In this document: positions 1 to 8,203 of the stretch, one piece after another
Numbering within the stretch: position 1 is the first letter of the stretch
Layout of the letters: every line of letters starts with the position of its first letter
Assembly (NCBI GenBank): GCA_900766185.1
Contig: CAAFUL010000044.1
Span: 1 to 22,207, forward strand
From: an uncultured Johnsonella sp.
GTDB taxonomy: Bacteria > Bacillota > Clostridia > Lachnospirales > Lachnospiraceae
Length of the DNA: 22,207 nucleotides
Direction: 5' to 3'
Notes under the pieces: model-generated
Databases searched by the model: none
What the model was told of the DNA's origin: nothing
What the model saw: only the letters and a program-made list of their open reading frames with translations
Translations under genes and position numbers: made by a program

Positions 1-294
1 TACGGAGTTTTTTATAAACTAATAACTATACCCACCAACTATTATAATTGTTTATGCTGCCAACTCCCCGATAAACCATTATTTTATCAGCTGAAATATC
101 CAAGTTTCAATCTACTGATCCGATTTGGGGTATGGGAAGTTTGATTAAAATATATAAACTTTATATTTCGATAAAGATAAAAGACATGGCATAATTTTAT
201 AAAAAACTTATAATATCTATTTATTCATGCACAGGACTTATTTATAAATCCGGTAATACTTTTCTTACAGTTTCGCTTTTATAGTTTAACGCCC

Positions 295-1416
295 TTAATA
301 GAAATTATTGTATTCTTCACTGTCAAGTTTTAAATCTTTAAAGAAACTCTCAAAATCCATACCCAGATAGTCGCTCATTTGTTTCATTTCAATAATCGTC
401 TTAATGTCTATACCTATACCCTCTTTCTTTGTACGCTCCAAGGCAAGGGCTTCTTTTTCGCCATGAGTGTAAATGTACTCCTTACCTTCCGCCTTAGGTG
501 CATCTCTAAGCTCTTGTAAAAATTTTGAAAAATGCTCTATAATCACTTGGGGTTCTCCGAATATTTTAGGATCTATGGCAATAAAACCATGGCAGGTGCC
601 GCCTTTTCCTCCGGTATGTGTATGATTTGATGTCATTCCCAAGGATAAAATTGAGCTGAAAAGTTCACATATCATACCATAGCCGTAACCTTTATGGCTT
701 CCGGATATTTCTTCATTGCCGCCAAGGGGCATAATACCGCCTCCGTTTTTATTGACGATATTAGTAAGAACATCCTGTGCATCAGTTGACGGAGTTCCGT
801 TTTTATCAAGTGCCCAGCCTGTTGGCAGTGTTTTTTCAGCCTTCCTGTACATCTCAAGCTTTCCTCTTGTTACTACAGTTGTAGATGCGTCAAAAAGGAA
901 AGGATAAGGCTTTGCGGGAACCGCAAGGGCTATAGGATTACTTCCAAGCATAGCCAATCTTGCATTGGTAGGAACCATAATAGCCTCGGAATTGGTAAAT
1001 GACATTCCGATAAGACCCTCATCACACGCCATCTTTGCATAGTAACCGGCAATACCGTAATGATTGGAGTTTCTTACAGTAACGATACACATTCCGCTTG
1101 TTTTGGCTTTTTCAATAGCTGTTTGCATTGCCTTGTGGGAAATAATCTGTCCCATTCCGTCATGCCCGTCAATAACTGCGGAAACCGGTGTTTCAAATAC
1201 GACTTCAGGTTTTGCTTCCACCTTGATCATGCCCTTTTCAATTCCCTTATGGTAACGGGAAATTCGTTGCATACCGTGTGATTCTATACCGTATTTATCC
1301 GAAGTTAAAAGAACATCAGTGATAATATCACTTTCCTTTTCTGAAAAACCGAACTTAATAAAAGCTTCTTTACAAAACCTTTCAAGTGTTTCTATACTGA
1401 AATATAAATGACTCAT
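295..1416 (-). CDS. LDH2-family malate/L-lactate-type NAD(P)-dependent dehydrogenase
   Basis: A 373-residue cytoplasmic oxidoreductase of the LDH2 (malate / L-lactate / ureidoglycolate dehydrogenase) family, which reduces or oxidises 2-keto/2-hydroxy acids with NAD(P). This fold is unrelated to classical lactate dehydrogenase. Visible family signatures are SHGMQRI (about residues 46-52, containing the expected catalytic His), RNSNHYG (115-121) and GSNPIALAVP (158-167). The length is close to or slightly above the family norm of about 330-360. The start is supported by an AGGAGG ribosome site a few bases upstream of the ATG on the reverse strand. It is the only reverse-strand gene in the window and is divergent from cobO, so it is probably monocistronic. 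The substrate cannot be read from sequence: malate, lactate, ureidoglycolate, sulfolactate and imine substrates all occur in this family. The family call is firm; the reaction is inferred. Confidence 0.9.
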   Translation of the reverse strand: MSHLYFSIETLERFCKEAFIKFGFSEKESDIITDVLLTSDKYGIESHGMQRISRYHKGIEKGMIKVEAKPEVVFETPVSAVIDGHDGMGQIISHKAMQTAIEKAKTSGMCIVTVRNSNHYGIAGYYAKMACDEGLIGMSFTNSEAIMVPTNARLAMLGSNPIALAVPAKPYPFLFDASTTVVTRGKLEMYRKAEKTLPTGWALDKNGTPSTDAQDVLTNIVNKNGGGIMPLGGNEEISGSHKGYGYGMICELFSSILSLGMTSNHTHTGGKGGTCHGFIAIDPKIFGEPQVIIEHFSKFLQELRDAPKAEGKEYIYTHGEKEALALERTKKEGIGIDIKTIIEMKQMSDYLGMDFESFFKDLKLDSEEYNNFY

Positions 1417-1782
1417 ATATATCCTCCTTGTGTATTGCCCTGCCGTTAAAATAACTTGACAGAGCTTGATGTAAAAGTACTCCTAACTCATATATTTCTA
1501 TAATCTATAATAAGTAAGGATATTTTGTAACTATAAAAAGTATTATAAGTTATAAGTAATGCATTGACAATGTATGCAAAAATTAAATTCACAAATAAAG
1601 CCGCTTTTTTACTTAACAAAGCGGTACAAATACAGTATAATAAAACCATCAAAATCATCTGAACATTTTTGATGAAGAGTAATTGCTTTAATACTGCAAT
1701 GCCGATGCATCAGAACTTATAACGGAACAATAAGTCTGATAATAATATAAATTAAAAATACATTGAACCTAAGGAGGTTTAT
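1417..1782. other. Divergent intergenic region with a short hairpin
   Basis: This AT-rich gap of 366 bases lies between the divergent dehydrogenase and cobO genes, so it should hold both promoters. TTGACA hexamers occur near 1453 and 1564, but neither has a convincing -10 partner at 16-18 bases. A 7-bp inverted repeat, CCGCTTT (1601-1607) and AAAGCGG (1618-1624), encloses a 10-base loop. Read on the reverse strand it is followed by a moderately T-rich tract, so it could be a weak terminator or leader structure. I see no B12 riboswitch signature in front of cobO and no open reading frame. Confidence 0.4.
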
Positions 1783-2310
1783 ATGCCGTTAAAAAAAGGT
1801 GTTATACATATATATACGGGAGACGGAAAGGGCAAGACCACAGCAGCTATGGGACTTGCAGCAAGAGCTGCCGGAACAGGACTTAAGGTGCTTATCTGCC
1901 AGTTTCTTAAGGATGACAGAACCGGAGAGTTAAATGTACTTGATAGCTCTGATAATATAGAGATAATTTCATATCCGCATAAAATCAAGTTTATTAAGTA
2001 TATGACGGAAGAAGAGGTTGCACAAAACAAAAAAGATCATCAGGAATATTTTAATAAAGTAGTGGCAGCGGCTCAGGATAAAGATTTGCTTATTATGGAT
2101 GAATTTATGGCAGCTTATAACTACGATATGATAGAAAAAGCACCGGCTTTAGAGTTTTTGAAAAACAAACCGGAAAAGTTGGAAGTGGTGCTTACCGGAA
2201 GAGATGCTCCGGATGAAATAAGAGAACTTGCAGCTTATATTACAAATATGACCAAAATAAGGCATCCTTATGACATGGGGCTGTCTGCAAGAAAGGGTAT
2301 AGAGTTGTAA
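1783..2310 (+). CDS. cobO: Cob(I)yrinic acid a,c-diamide / corrinoid adenosyltransferase
   Basis: A 175-residue ATP:corrinoid adenosyltransferase of the CobA/CobO/BtuR family, which transfers the adenosyl group of ATP to Co(I) corrinoids to make the adenosylated cofactor. It has a P-loop GDGKGKTT at residues 13-20, a Walker-B-like IMDEF at about 104-108, the family block VVLTGRDAP (135-143) and the C-terminal HPYD...ARKGIE segment (161-174). Length is typical for the family. A strong AAGGAGG site lies about 6 bases upstream of the ATG. No other cobalamin-synthesis gene is in the window, so this may be a salvage enzyme serving B12-dependent enzymes, or part of a scattered pathway. A hairpin at 2405-2500 follows and may end its transcript. 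The family is certain; whether biosynthetic (CobO) or salvage (CobA/BtuR) cannot be told from sequence. Confidence 0.93.
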   Translation: MPLKKGVIHIYTGDGKGKTTAAMGLAARAAGTGLKVLICQFLKDDRTGELNVLDSSDNIEIISYPHKIKFIKYMTEEEVAQNKKDHQEYFNKVVAAAQDKDLLIMDEFMAAYNYDMIEKAPALEFLKNKPEKLEVVLTGRDAPDEIRELAAYITNMTKIRHPYDMGLSARKGIEL

Positions 2311-2731
2311 AATATTTTCTTATTAAAATCAAGTTTCGCAATATGCATTTGAGAATTGATCATATAAGATTTTATAGAGCTTTAAAATATTTTTTATAAA
2401 ATAGGGGGCTGTTGCACTAAGCACGGAATATACGGCATATAACAGTAAATAAAAAAAGGCTGCTATATAAAGTGTTATTTTCTTTTTATGCGACAGCCTC
2501 TTTTAAGTTGATTTTAAGAAAGATATTTTAATGTATTATAAGCGGTTTTAAATAACAGTTTTACACAGAAGAACGTTTGTTTTTTATTAGTGTTCCAATT
2601 TGAAACAGAGTGCTGATTAGCTTGAGTTATAGCATTGTGCGAAGACTGATTGATGAAAATTACTTACTATTTTTAGGGTCTGTCTTATGAGACAATACCT
2701 TATCCGGTTTGATTAAAGAATGAGGAAAAAT
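2311..2731. other. Intergenic region between cobO and the sugar kinase
   Basis: About 420 bases without an open reading frame I can support. The left half holds the long-loop hairpin described separately (2405-2500). The right half (2501-2731) is AT-rich. It contains a small inverted repeat TGTCT/AGACA (2681-2694) close to the kinase start, and a TTGAAA hexamer near 2600 with no good -10 at normal spacing. I could not define a promoter, although the kinase gene presumably has one here. Confidence 0.35.
2405..2500 (+). terminator. Long-loop GGCTGT hairpin after cobO
   Basis: The left arm at 2405-2416 (GGGGCTGTTGCA) pairs with the right arm at 2489-2500 (TGCGACAGCCTC) over 12 positions with no mismatch, two of them G-U pairs when read as forward-strand RNA. 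The 72-base loop is unusually long for a simple terminator. A short T run and AT-rich DNA follow. Its sequence closely resembles the arms of the hairpin at 21236-21330, so it is probably a dispersed repeat that also acts as a terminator for cobO. Confidence 0.5.
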
Positions 2732-3748
2732 ATGAATTACATAGAATTTGATAATAACAGAAAGTTTGATATAACTATTTTAGGAAGGGCATCTATAGAT
2801 ATGATTCCCACCGACTTTTTTAAGACCTTGGACGAGTGTGCAACCTTTAAGAAATATATAGGCGGCTCTCCGGCAAATATAGCCATAGGTATGGCAAGAC
2901 TTGGAAGAAGTGTAGGTTTTATAGGAAAGGTATCTGATGACAGTTTCGGTAACTTTGTCTTAAAAGGCTTTGAAAAAGAAAATATAGATACTACACATAT
3001 ATCAAAGACAAAGAACGGTGAAAAGATAAGCCTTGCCTTCAGTGAAGTGCTTGAGGGTAAGGGAAATAACTTAATTATGTATAGAAATAAAGCTGCCGAT
3101 CTGAGCCTTGATGTAAGCGATATAGACGAAGAGTATATAAAGCTTTCCAAACTGCTTTTTATATCAGGTACGGCGCTTGCGGCTTCTCCTTCAAGAGAGG
3201 CGGTACTTAAGGCGGTGGAGCTTGCAAAAAAATCAGCTACAAAGATAGTATTTAACCTTGATTACAGGGCGCACAGTTGGCAGGATAATAAAGAGGTGGC
3301 AAAGTACTACAGTCTTGTAGCAGAGCAAAGTGATATCGTGATAGGTCTTAGAGAAGAGTACGACCTTATGGAGACGGAGCTTAATCTGTCGGGAAATGAT
3401 GAGGACAGCGCAAAATATTGGCTTTCAAAAGGGGCAAAATTAGTGGTAATAAGGCATGGTGATGAAGGCTCCGCTACCTATACCGATAAGGGAGAAAGCT
3501 TTTTTATAAAGCCCTTTCCGGTGGATAACCTAAAGGGTCTTGGAGGCGGAGATGGCTATATAGTTTCCTTTATTAACGGGATTTTTGCCGGAATGGAAAT
3601 TATTGATGCTATGGAGATGGGCAGCGCTCATGCGGCAATGCTTGTGGCAAGCAGGAGTATAAGTGAGGATATGCCCACACTTGAGGAAGTCGAAGAGTTT
3701 TTAGAGATGGCAAAGGACAGATACGGGGAAATGATTGCAAGAGTATAA
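2732..3748 (+). CDS. iolC: PfkB-family sugar kinase, IolC-like (5-dehydro-2-deoxygluconokinase)
   Basis: A ribokinase/PfkB-fold cytoplasmic kinase of 338 residues. GGSPANIA (44-51) is the N-terminal substrate-binding signature. The block NLDYRAHSW (175-183) is the type of motif that marks IolC, the kinase of inositol catabolism acting on 5-dehydro-2-deoxygluconate. The catalytic loop reads GLGGGDGY (269-276) where the family normally has GAGD; the catalytic Asp is kept but the Ala is Gly. I choose the ATG at 2732 because GAGGA lies 5 bases upstream; an in-frame ATG at 2720 adds four residues but has no ribosome site. No other iol genes are nearby and the gene is flanked by hairpin-containing gaps, so it looks monocistronic. 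The PfkB family is certain; the inositol-pathway role is probable but not proven. Confidence 0.82.
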   Translation: MNYIEFDNNRKFDITILGRASIDMIPTDFFKTLDECATFKKYIGGSPANIAIGMARLGRSVGFIGKVSDDSFGNFVLKGFEKENIDTTHISKTKNGEKISLAFSEVLEGKGNNLIMYRNKAADLSLDVSDIDEEYIKLSKLLFISGTALAASPSREAVLKAVELAKKSATKIVFNLDYRAHSWQDNKEVAKYYSLVAEQSDIVIGLREEYDLMETELNLSGNDEDSAKYWLSKGAKLVVIRHGDEGSATYTDKGESFFIKPFPVDNLKGLGGGDGYIVSFINGIFAGMEIIDAMEMGSAHAAMLVASRSISEDMPTLEEVEEFLEMAKDRYGEMIARV

Positions 3749-3853
3749 AGTTTTTTATTTAAAAATATAGTCAGATAAGTATAAGTTGTGCTAAAATGCT
3801 TACATTAGAAAAATGCAGATGTGATATTTTAAACAAATGCTTGAAAAAGGGGT

Positions 3854-3896
3854 GCTGTCGGAAGTTTTAATTTTTATAGTTAAGACTTTTGGCAGC
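3854..3896 (+). terminator. GGCTGT-type hairpin between the sugar kinase and rfbD
   Basis: The left arm at 3854-3864 (GCTGTCGGAAG) pairs with 3886-3896 (CTTTTGGCAGC) across a 21-base loop. The stem has 11 pairs, three of them G-U in forward-strand RNA. The trailing tract is only weakly T-rich, so termination may be partial. It lies about 30 bases before the rfbD start, so it could equally be a 5' leader structure of rfbD. It shares the GCTGTYG core with the hairpins at 2405 and 21236. Confidence 0.5.
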
Positions 3897-3925
3897 CCTA
3901 TCATTTATAAAGACAGGAGATCAAA

Positions 3926-4786
3926 ATGAGAGTTTTAGTAACAGGAGCCAAGGGGCAACTCGGTACAGATGTGATGGCGGAACTTAAGTCTAACAATATA
4001 GAAGCTGTAGGTATAGACAGGGAAGAGCTTGATATAGTGGATGCTAAAGCTTGTGAGGAGTTTTTTGATAAGGCAAATGCAGAAAAAAGAATAGATGCGG
4101 TTATACATTGTGCGGCATATACGGCAGTTGATAAGGCTGAAGATGAGCAGGAGCTATCCTATAATATCAATGCTTTAGGCACTAAGAATATAGCAACAGC
4201 CTGTAAAAAGTTTGATATGAAACTTATGTATATAAGTACCGACTATGTATTTAACGGACAGGGTGAAAGACCTTGGGAGCCGGATGACGAGAGACAGCCG
4301 CTTAATGTATACGGAAAAACCAAGTATGAGGGTGAACTCTTTGTAGAAGAAATAACAAAAAAGTATTTTATAGTAAGAATCGCTTGGGTATTCGGAATTG
4401 CCGGCAACAACTTTATCAAGACCATGTTAAAGCTTGCAAAAGAGAGAGACTCCTTAACAGTGGTTGATGACCAAATAGGTTCTCCTACCTATACGGCAGA
4501 CCTAAGTAAGCTCTTGGTTTCAATGATACAGACCGATAAGTACGGAAGGTATCACGCAACCAATGAGGGGTATTGCTCATGGTATGAGTTTGCCAAGGAG
4601 ATTTTTAAGGTAGCAGGGGTTACGATCAATGTGGCTCCGGTTGACTCATCGGCATATCCTGCCAAGGCAAAAAGACCGGCAAACAGCCGTATGGAAAAGA
4701 AAAAGCTTGATGAGATGGGCTTTAAGAGGCTGCCAAGCTGGCAGGATGCAACAAGAAGATATATAGAAGAGTTGCAAAAGTTATAA
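3926..4786 (+). CDS. rfbD: dTDP-4-dehydrorhamnose reductase
   Basis: A 286-residue extended short-chain dehydrogenase of the RmlD/RfbD family. It performs the last step of dTDP-L-rhamnose synthesis, the NAD(P)H reduction of dTDP-4-keto-L-rhamnose. It has the nucleotide-binding glycine motif GAKGQLG (7-13), HCAAYTAVDKAE (61-72), STDYVF (104-109) and the catalytic Tyr-Lys pair in YGKTK (Y129, K133). Length and order match the family. The start is preceded by a CAGGAG site. The other rhamnose genes (rmlA, B, C) are not in the window, so they must lie elsewhere. Its position ahead of the polysaccharide unit fits a supply of rhamnose for the surface glycan. The repeat array at 4809-5029 separates it from glmM. 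Confidence 0.93.
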   Translation: MRVLVTGAKGQLGTDVMAELKSNNIEAVGIDREELDIVDAKACEEFFDKANAEKRIDAVIHCAAYTAVDKAEDEQELSYNINALGTKNIATACKKFDMKLMYISTDYVFNGQGERPWEPDDERQPLNVYGKTKYEGELFVEEITKKYFIVRIAWVFGIAGNNFIKTMLKLAKERDSLTVVDDQIGSPTYTADLSKLLVSMIQTDKYGRYHATNEGYCSWYEFAKEIFKVAGVTINVAPVDSSAYPAKAKRPANSRMEKKKLDEMGFKRLPSWQDATRRYIEELQKL

Positions 4787-4808
4787 AATAAAAGCAGCAG
4801 TTCACCGG

Positions 4809-5029
4809 GCAATGATAAATATGTATAAAGCCTTGTAGGCAAGTAAACTTGTACTCGGCAACTATAAATATGTATAAAGCCTCGTAGGCAAGCAAACTTG
4901 CACTCGGCAATTATACATATTTATAGTACTTCGCTTGCAAGCAAGCTTTCAAGTAACTATTATACATATTTATAGTGCTTCGCTTTTAAGCAGGCTTTAA
5001 TTCAAAGTATTATGCATATTTGAATTGCT
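4809..5029. repeat. Array of ~49-base hairpin units with an orientation flip
   Basis: Related segments recur at 4809, 4858, about 4910, 4959 and 5009, a spacing of 49-51 bases. Units 1 and 2 match at 44 of 49 positions. They contain ATAAATATGTATAAAGCC followed by a small stem GCAAG..CTTGY whose C/T differences keep pairing as G-C or G-U. Units 3 and 4 contain the reverse complement of that AT-rich box (TTATACATATTTATAGT at 4911-4927 and 4960-4976), followed by CTTCGCTT. The last unit is partial. The boxes at 4861-4877 and 4911-4927 form a perfect 17-bp inverted repeat. There is no open reading frame. It fills the rfbD-glmM gap and may act as a terminator or a dispersed extragenic repeat. Confidence 0.8.
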
Positions 5030-5083
5030 ATGGTAAAGATTAAAGTTCGTATTCCGATTTAGCAACAGAATGGAGGAATTTAA

Positions 5084-6439
5084 ATGGGAAAGTATTTTGG
5101 AACAGACGGTTTTAGAGGAGAGACTAATGTGGATTTGACTGTGGAACATGCCTATAAAGTAGGAAGATTTATAGCATGGTACTACTCACAGAATATAAAA
5201 AAAGGTGAGAGGTGTACGGTTGTAATAGGTAAAGATACCAGACGCTCAAGCTATATGTTCGAGTATTCTTTGGTAGCGGGACTTACAGCCTCAGGTGCGG
5301 ATGTGTACCTCCTTCATGTAACTACGACCCCAAGCGTGTCCTATGTAGTAAGAACGGAGGGATTTTCAGCAGGAATTATGATAAGTGCAAGTCATAATCC
5401 TTATTATGATAACGGAATAAAACTGCTTAACTCCAACGGAGAGAAGATGGAAGAAGAGATCATACTTAAAATAGAAGACTACATAGACGGTAAGATTCCC
5501 GAATTGGAGCTTGCTACAAGGGAAAATGTCGGAAAGACCGTAGACTATGCGGCAGGAAGAAACAGATATATAGGCTATCTTATTTCCATAGCGACCAAGT
5601 CTTTTAAGTCCAAAAAGGTAGCACTGGACTGTGCCAACGGAGCGGCATTTACCATAGCAAAAAGCGTATTTGATGCACTTGGAGCCGAAACCTTGGTTAT
5701 AAATAACAAGCCTGACGGAACCAATATCAATGTAAATTGCGGCTCCACACATATGGAGGGCTTGTGCGAGCTTGTTAAAAAAGAAAAGTGCGATATAGGT
5801 TTTGCCTATGACGGAGATGCCGACAGATGCCTTGCAGTTGATGAAGACGGCAATGTAGTTGACGGAGATGCAATACTTTATATATGTGGCAAATATATGA
5901 AGGAAAAAGACAGCCTCAGTAACAATACGGTAGTAACAACAATCATGTCCAACTTAGGCTTATATAAAGCCTTTGATAAAGAGGGTATAAAGTACGAAAA
6001 AACAGCCGTAGGAGATAAGTATGTCTATGAAAGCATGCTTAAAAACGGGTATAATCTCGGAGGAGAACAATCAGGGCATATCATATTCAGCAAGCATGCA
6101 AGCACCGGAGACGGTATACTTACCTCACTCAAAATCATGGAAGTCTTGCTTGAGAAAAAAGAAAGTCTTAAAAACTTAAGCAAAGACTTGAAAATATACC
6201 CTCAACTTCTTAAGAATGTAAGGGTCAAGGACAAGAGTGCGGCAGGAGAGGATAGTGAGGTCAAGGCAGTTGTAGAAGAAATAAGCAAAGAACTTGCCGA
6301 TGAGGGAAGGATACTGCTTAGACCAAGCGGAACAGAGCCTTTGATTAGAATTATGGTAGAGGCAAAGACTGAGGACATATGCAATGAGTATATAGAAAAA
6401 GTAGTTAAAGTAATGCAAAAAAGGGAATTACTGGTATAA
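5084..6439 (+). CDS. glmM: Phosphoglucosamine mutase
   Basis: A 451-residue alpha-D-phosphohexomutase of the GlmM type that converts glucosamine-6-phosphate to glucosamine-1-phosphate, leading to UDP-GlcNAc for peptidoglycan and surface glycans. It begins with MGKYFGTDGFRG, the GlmM hallmark (usually FGTDGVRG). It carries the phosphoserine loop ISASHNP (100-106, active Ser about 103), the metal loop DGDADR (243-248), the sugar loop GEQSGH (327-332) and the phosphate loop RPSGTEP (413-419). Length is exactly in the family range. GGAGG lies about 8 bases upstream of the ATG. It is the first gene after the repeat array and appears to open the long co-directional unit. Phosphomannomutase activity is a less likely alternative given the GlmM-type N terminus. 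Confidence 0.92.
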   Translation: MGKYFGTDGFRGETNVDLTVEHAYKVGRFIAWYYSQNIKKGERCTVVIGKDTRRSSYMFEYSLVAGLTASGADVYLLHVTTTPSVSYVVRTEGFSAGIMISASHNPYYDNGIKLLNSNGEKMEEEIILKIEDYIDGKIPELELATRENVGKTVDYAAGRNRYIGYLISIATKSFKSKKVALDCANGAAFTIAKSVFDALGAETLVINNKPDGTNINVNCGSTHMEGLCELVKKEKCDIGFAYDGDADRCLAVDEDGNVVDGDAILYICGKYMKEKDSLSNNTVVTTIMSNLGLYKAFDKEGIKYEKTAVGDKYVYESMLKNGYNLGGEQSGHIIFSKHASTGDGILTSLKIMEVLLEKKESLKNLSKDLKIYPQLLKNVRVKDKSAAGEDSEVKAVVEEISKELADEGRILLRPSGTEPLIRIMVEAKTEDICNEYIEKVVKVMQKRELLV

Positions 6440-6526
6440 TAAGAATCAGCTGATATAAAAATTCACTCTTAAATAAGACCGGATTTTTATAAGTTATAAG
6501 TTTTTGTTTTAAGGAGGAGATGGACT

Positions 6527-8191
6527 ATGTATAATTTAGGAAGGTATAAAAGAGCGGAAGTTGTAGATTTTAGCGAAAGGACTTGGCCCAATAAGCAAAT
6601 AGAAAAAGCTCCGATATGGTGCTCGGTTGACCTAAGAGACGGTAATCAAGCTTTGGTTGAACCTATGGCGGTTGAGGAAAAGATAGAGTTTTTTAAGCTT
6701 TTAGTGCAGCTTGGCTTTAAGGAGATAGAGGTAGGTTTTCCGGCAGCATCACAGATAGAGTTTGACTTTTTAAGGCAGCTTCATCTAAGAAAACTCATAC
6801 CTGATGATGTCAGTATACAGGTTTTATGCCAATGTAGAGAACACCTTATCAAGAGAACCTTTGAGGCTATAGAAGGAATTAAAAAAAGCATAGTTCATAT
6901 ATATAACTCCACTTCTACTTTACAAAGAAAGGTAGTATTTAATAAAGATAAGGAAGAAATCAAGCAAATAGCCATAGACGGCGTGGATATGGTAAAAAGA
7001 TATATGGAGACTCATAACGGTAAGATAATACTTGAGTATTCTCCTGAAAGCTTTACAGGTACGGAGCTTGATTATGCACTGGAAGTTTGCAATGCAGTTA
7101 CAAAAAGATGGGCTGCAACTAAGGATAATAAAATAATTATCAATCTTCCGGCAACCGTTGAGATGACGACTCCCAATGTATATGCGGATCGTATTGAGTG
7201 GATGAGTAAAAAACTTGATAACAGAGAAAGCATTATATTAAGTGTGCATACACATAATGACAGAGGTACCGGAGTAGCAGCCAGTGAACTTGCAATGCTT
7301 GCCGGAGTAGAAAGAGTAGAGGGTACACTTATGGGCAATGGAGAGCGTACCGGCAATGTGGACATCTTGACCTTGGCTTACAATCTCTATTCACAGGGCA
7401 TAGATCCCAAGCTTCATTTGAGCAATGTAAAAGAAATCAATGAAGTATATGAAAGATGTACTAAGATGAAGGTAGACCCAAGACATCCTTATGCAGGTCA
7501 GCTGGTATTTACCGCATTTTCAGGCTCTCATCAGGATGCGATCAACAAGGGATTGCAGGCAATGAGAGAAACAGAAAATCCTTACTGGGAAGTACCTTAC
7601 CTTCCTATAGATCCGGCAGACATAGGCAGACAGTATGAGCCGGTAGTAAGAATAAATTCACAGTCAGGAAAGGGCGGAGTTGCCTTTATACTTGACAGCT
7701 TCTTCGGATATAAGCTTCCTAAGGGAATGCATAAGGAATTTGCGGATATAATACAGGAATTATCAGAAAACCAAGGTGAGGTAACTCCTGAGCAAATCTA
7801 TACTGCATTTAAGGAGAATTATATAGACAAAAAAGAGCCTATACACTTTGTAAGATGTGATGTTATGGAAAGCGGAGATGATGTGGAAAGCACAAGTACC
7901 GTAAAGATCGTTTATAGGCAAAACGGTGTGGAAAAAAGCTTCGAGGCAGTCGGTAACGGTCCTATAGATGCCGCTGTTAACGGTCTTGAGGCAAGCCTTG
8001 GAATAGAGATAAAGGTACTTGACTATACCGAGCACGCTTTAAAATCAGGAGCAAATGCGCAGGCTGCCGCATACATACATCTTGTAGATGTTAAAAGCGG
8101 AAATGTTACCTATGGAGTAGGTATATCCAGCAACATTACCAGAGCTTCCTTAAGAGGACTTTTCAGTGCTGTAAACAGATTGTTTTTTTAG
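6527..8191 (+). CDS. leuA: 2-isopropylmalate synthase (long, LeuA2-type)
   Basis: A 554-residue enzyme condensing acetyl-CoA with 2-ketoisovalerate, the first committed step of leucine synthesis. The TIM-barrel domain shows DLRDGNQ (35-41), EVGFPAAS (68-75) and the metal-binding HTHND (241-245). The C-terminal third (about 430-554) is the LeuA allosteric domain, with GNGPIDAAVNGLEASLG, expected to confer leucine feedback inhibition. The N-terminal extension and overall layout match the longer IPMS2 class rather than the roughly 510-residue class. A strong AAGGAGGAGA site precedes the ATG. There is no visible leader peptide or T-box in the 87-base gap from glmM. No leuB, leuC or leuD follow: the stop codon overlaps the ribosome site of a glycosyltransferase gene, so leuA is embedded in a polysaccharide operon. 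Confidence 0.95.
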   Translation: MYNLGRYKRAEVVDFSERTWPNKQIEKAPIWCSVDLRDGNQALVEPMAVEEKIEFFKLLVQLGFKEIEVGFPAASQIEFDFLRQLHLRKLIPDDVSIQVLCQCREHLIKRTFEAIEGIKKSIVHIYNSTSTLQRKVVFNKDKEEIKQIAIDGVDMVKRYMETHNGKIILEYSPESFTGTELDYALEVCNAVTKRWAATKDNKIIINLPATVEMTTPNVYADRIEWMSKKLDNRESIILSVHTHNDRGTGVAASELAMLAGVERVEGTLMGNGERTGNVDILTLAYNLYSQGIDPKLHLSNVKEINEVYERCTKMKVDPRHPYAGQLVFTAFSGSHQDAINKGLQAMRETENPYWEVPYLPIDPADIGRQYEPVVRINSQSGKGGVAFILDSFFGYKLPKGMHKEFADIIQELSENQGEVTPEQIYTAFKENYIDKKEPIHFVRCDVMESGDDVESTSTVKIVYRQNGVEKSFEAVGNGPIDAAVNGLEASLGIEIKVLDYTEHALKSGANAQAAAYIHLVDVKSGNVTYGVGISSNITRASLRGLFSAVNRLFF

Positions 8192-8203
8192 GAGAAATGA
8201 ACC

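Noticed and set aside
1640..1782. Possible cobalamin riboswitch ahead of cobO
   Set aside because: No B12-box-like sequence or matching fold could be recognised; the region is simple AT-rich DNA.
2681..2694. Small inverted repeat TGTCT/AGACA before the sugar kinase as a possible transposon end
   Set aside because: Only 5 bp per arm, with no partner copy and no transposase remains nearby.
2737..3150. Reverse-strand reading frame of 137 codons
   Set aside because: It lies entirely inside the well-supported PfkB kinase gene in the opposite strand, has no recognisable domain, and reads as low-complexity Ser/Leu-rich sequence.
4809..5029. Possible CRISPR array from the regular ~49-base spacing
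   Set aside because: Whole units resemble each other rather than identical repeats with unique spacers, the AT-rich box changes orientation midway, and there are no cas genes nearby.
5366..5752. Reverse-strand reading frame of 128 codons
   Set aside because: It is a shadow of glmM, whose forward-strand motifs are complete across this region.
6440..6526. Possible leucine leader peptide or T-box ahead of leuA
   Set aside because: The gap is only 87 bases, with no run of Leu codons, no T-box core and no terminator-like hairpin.
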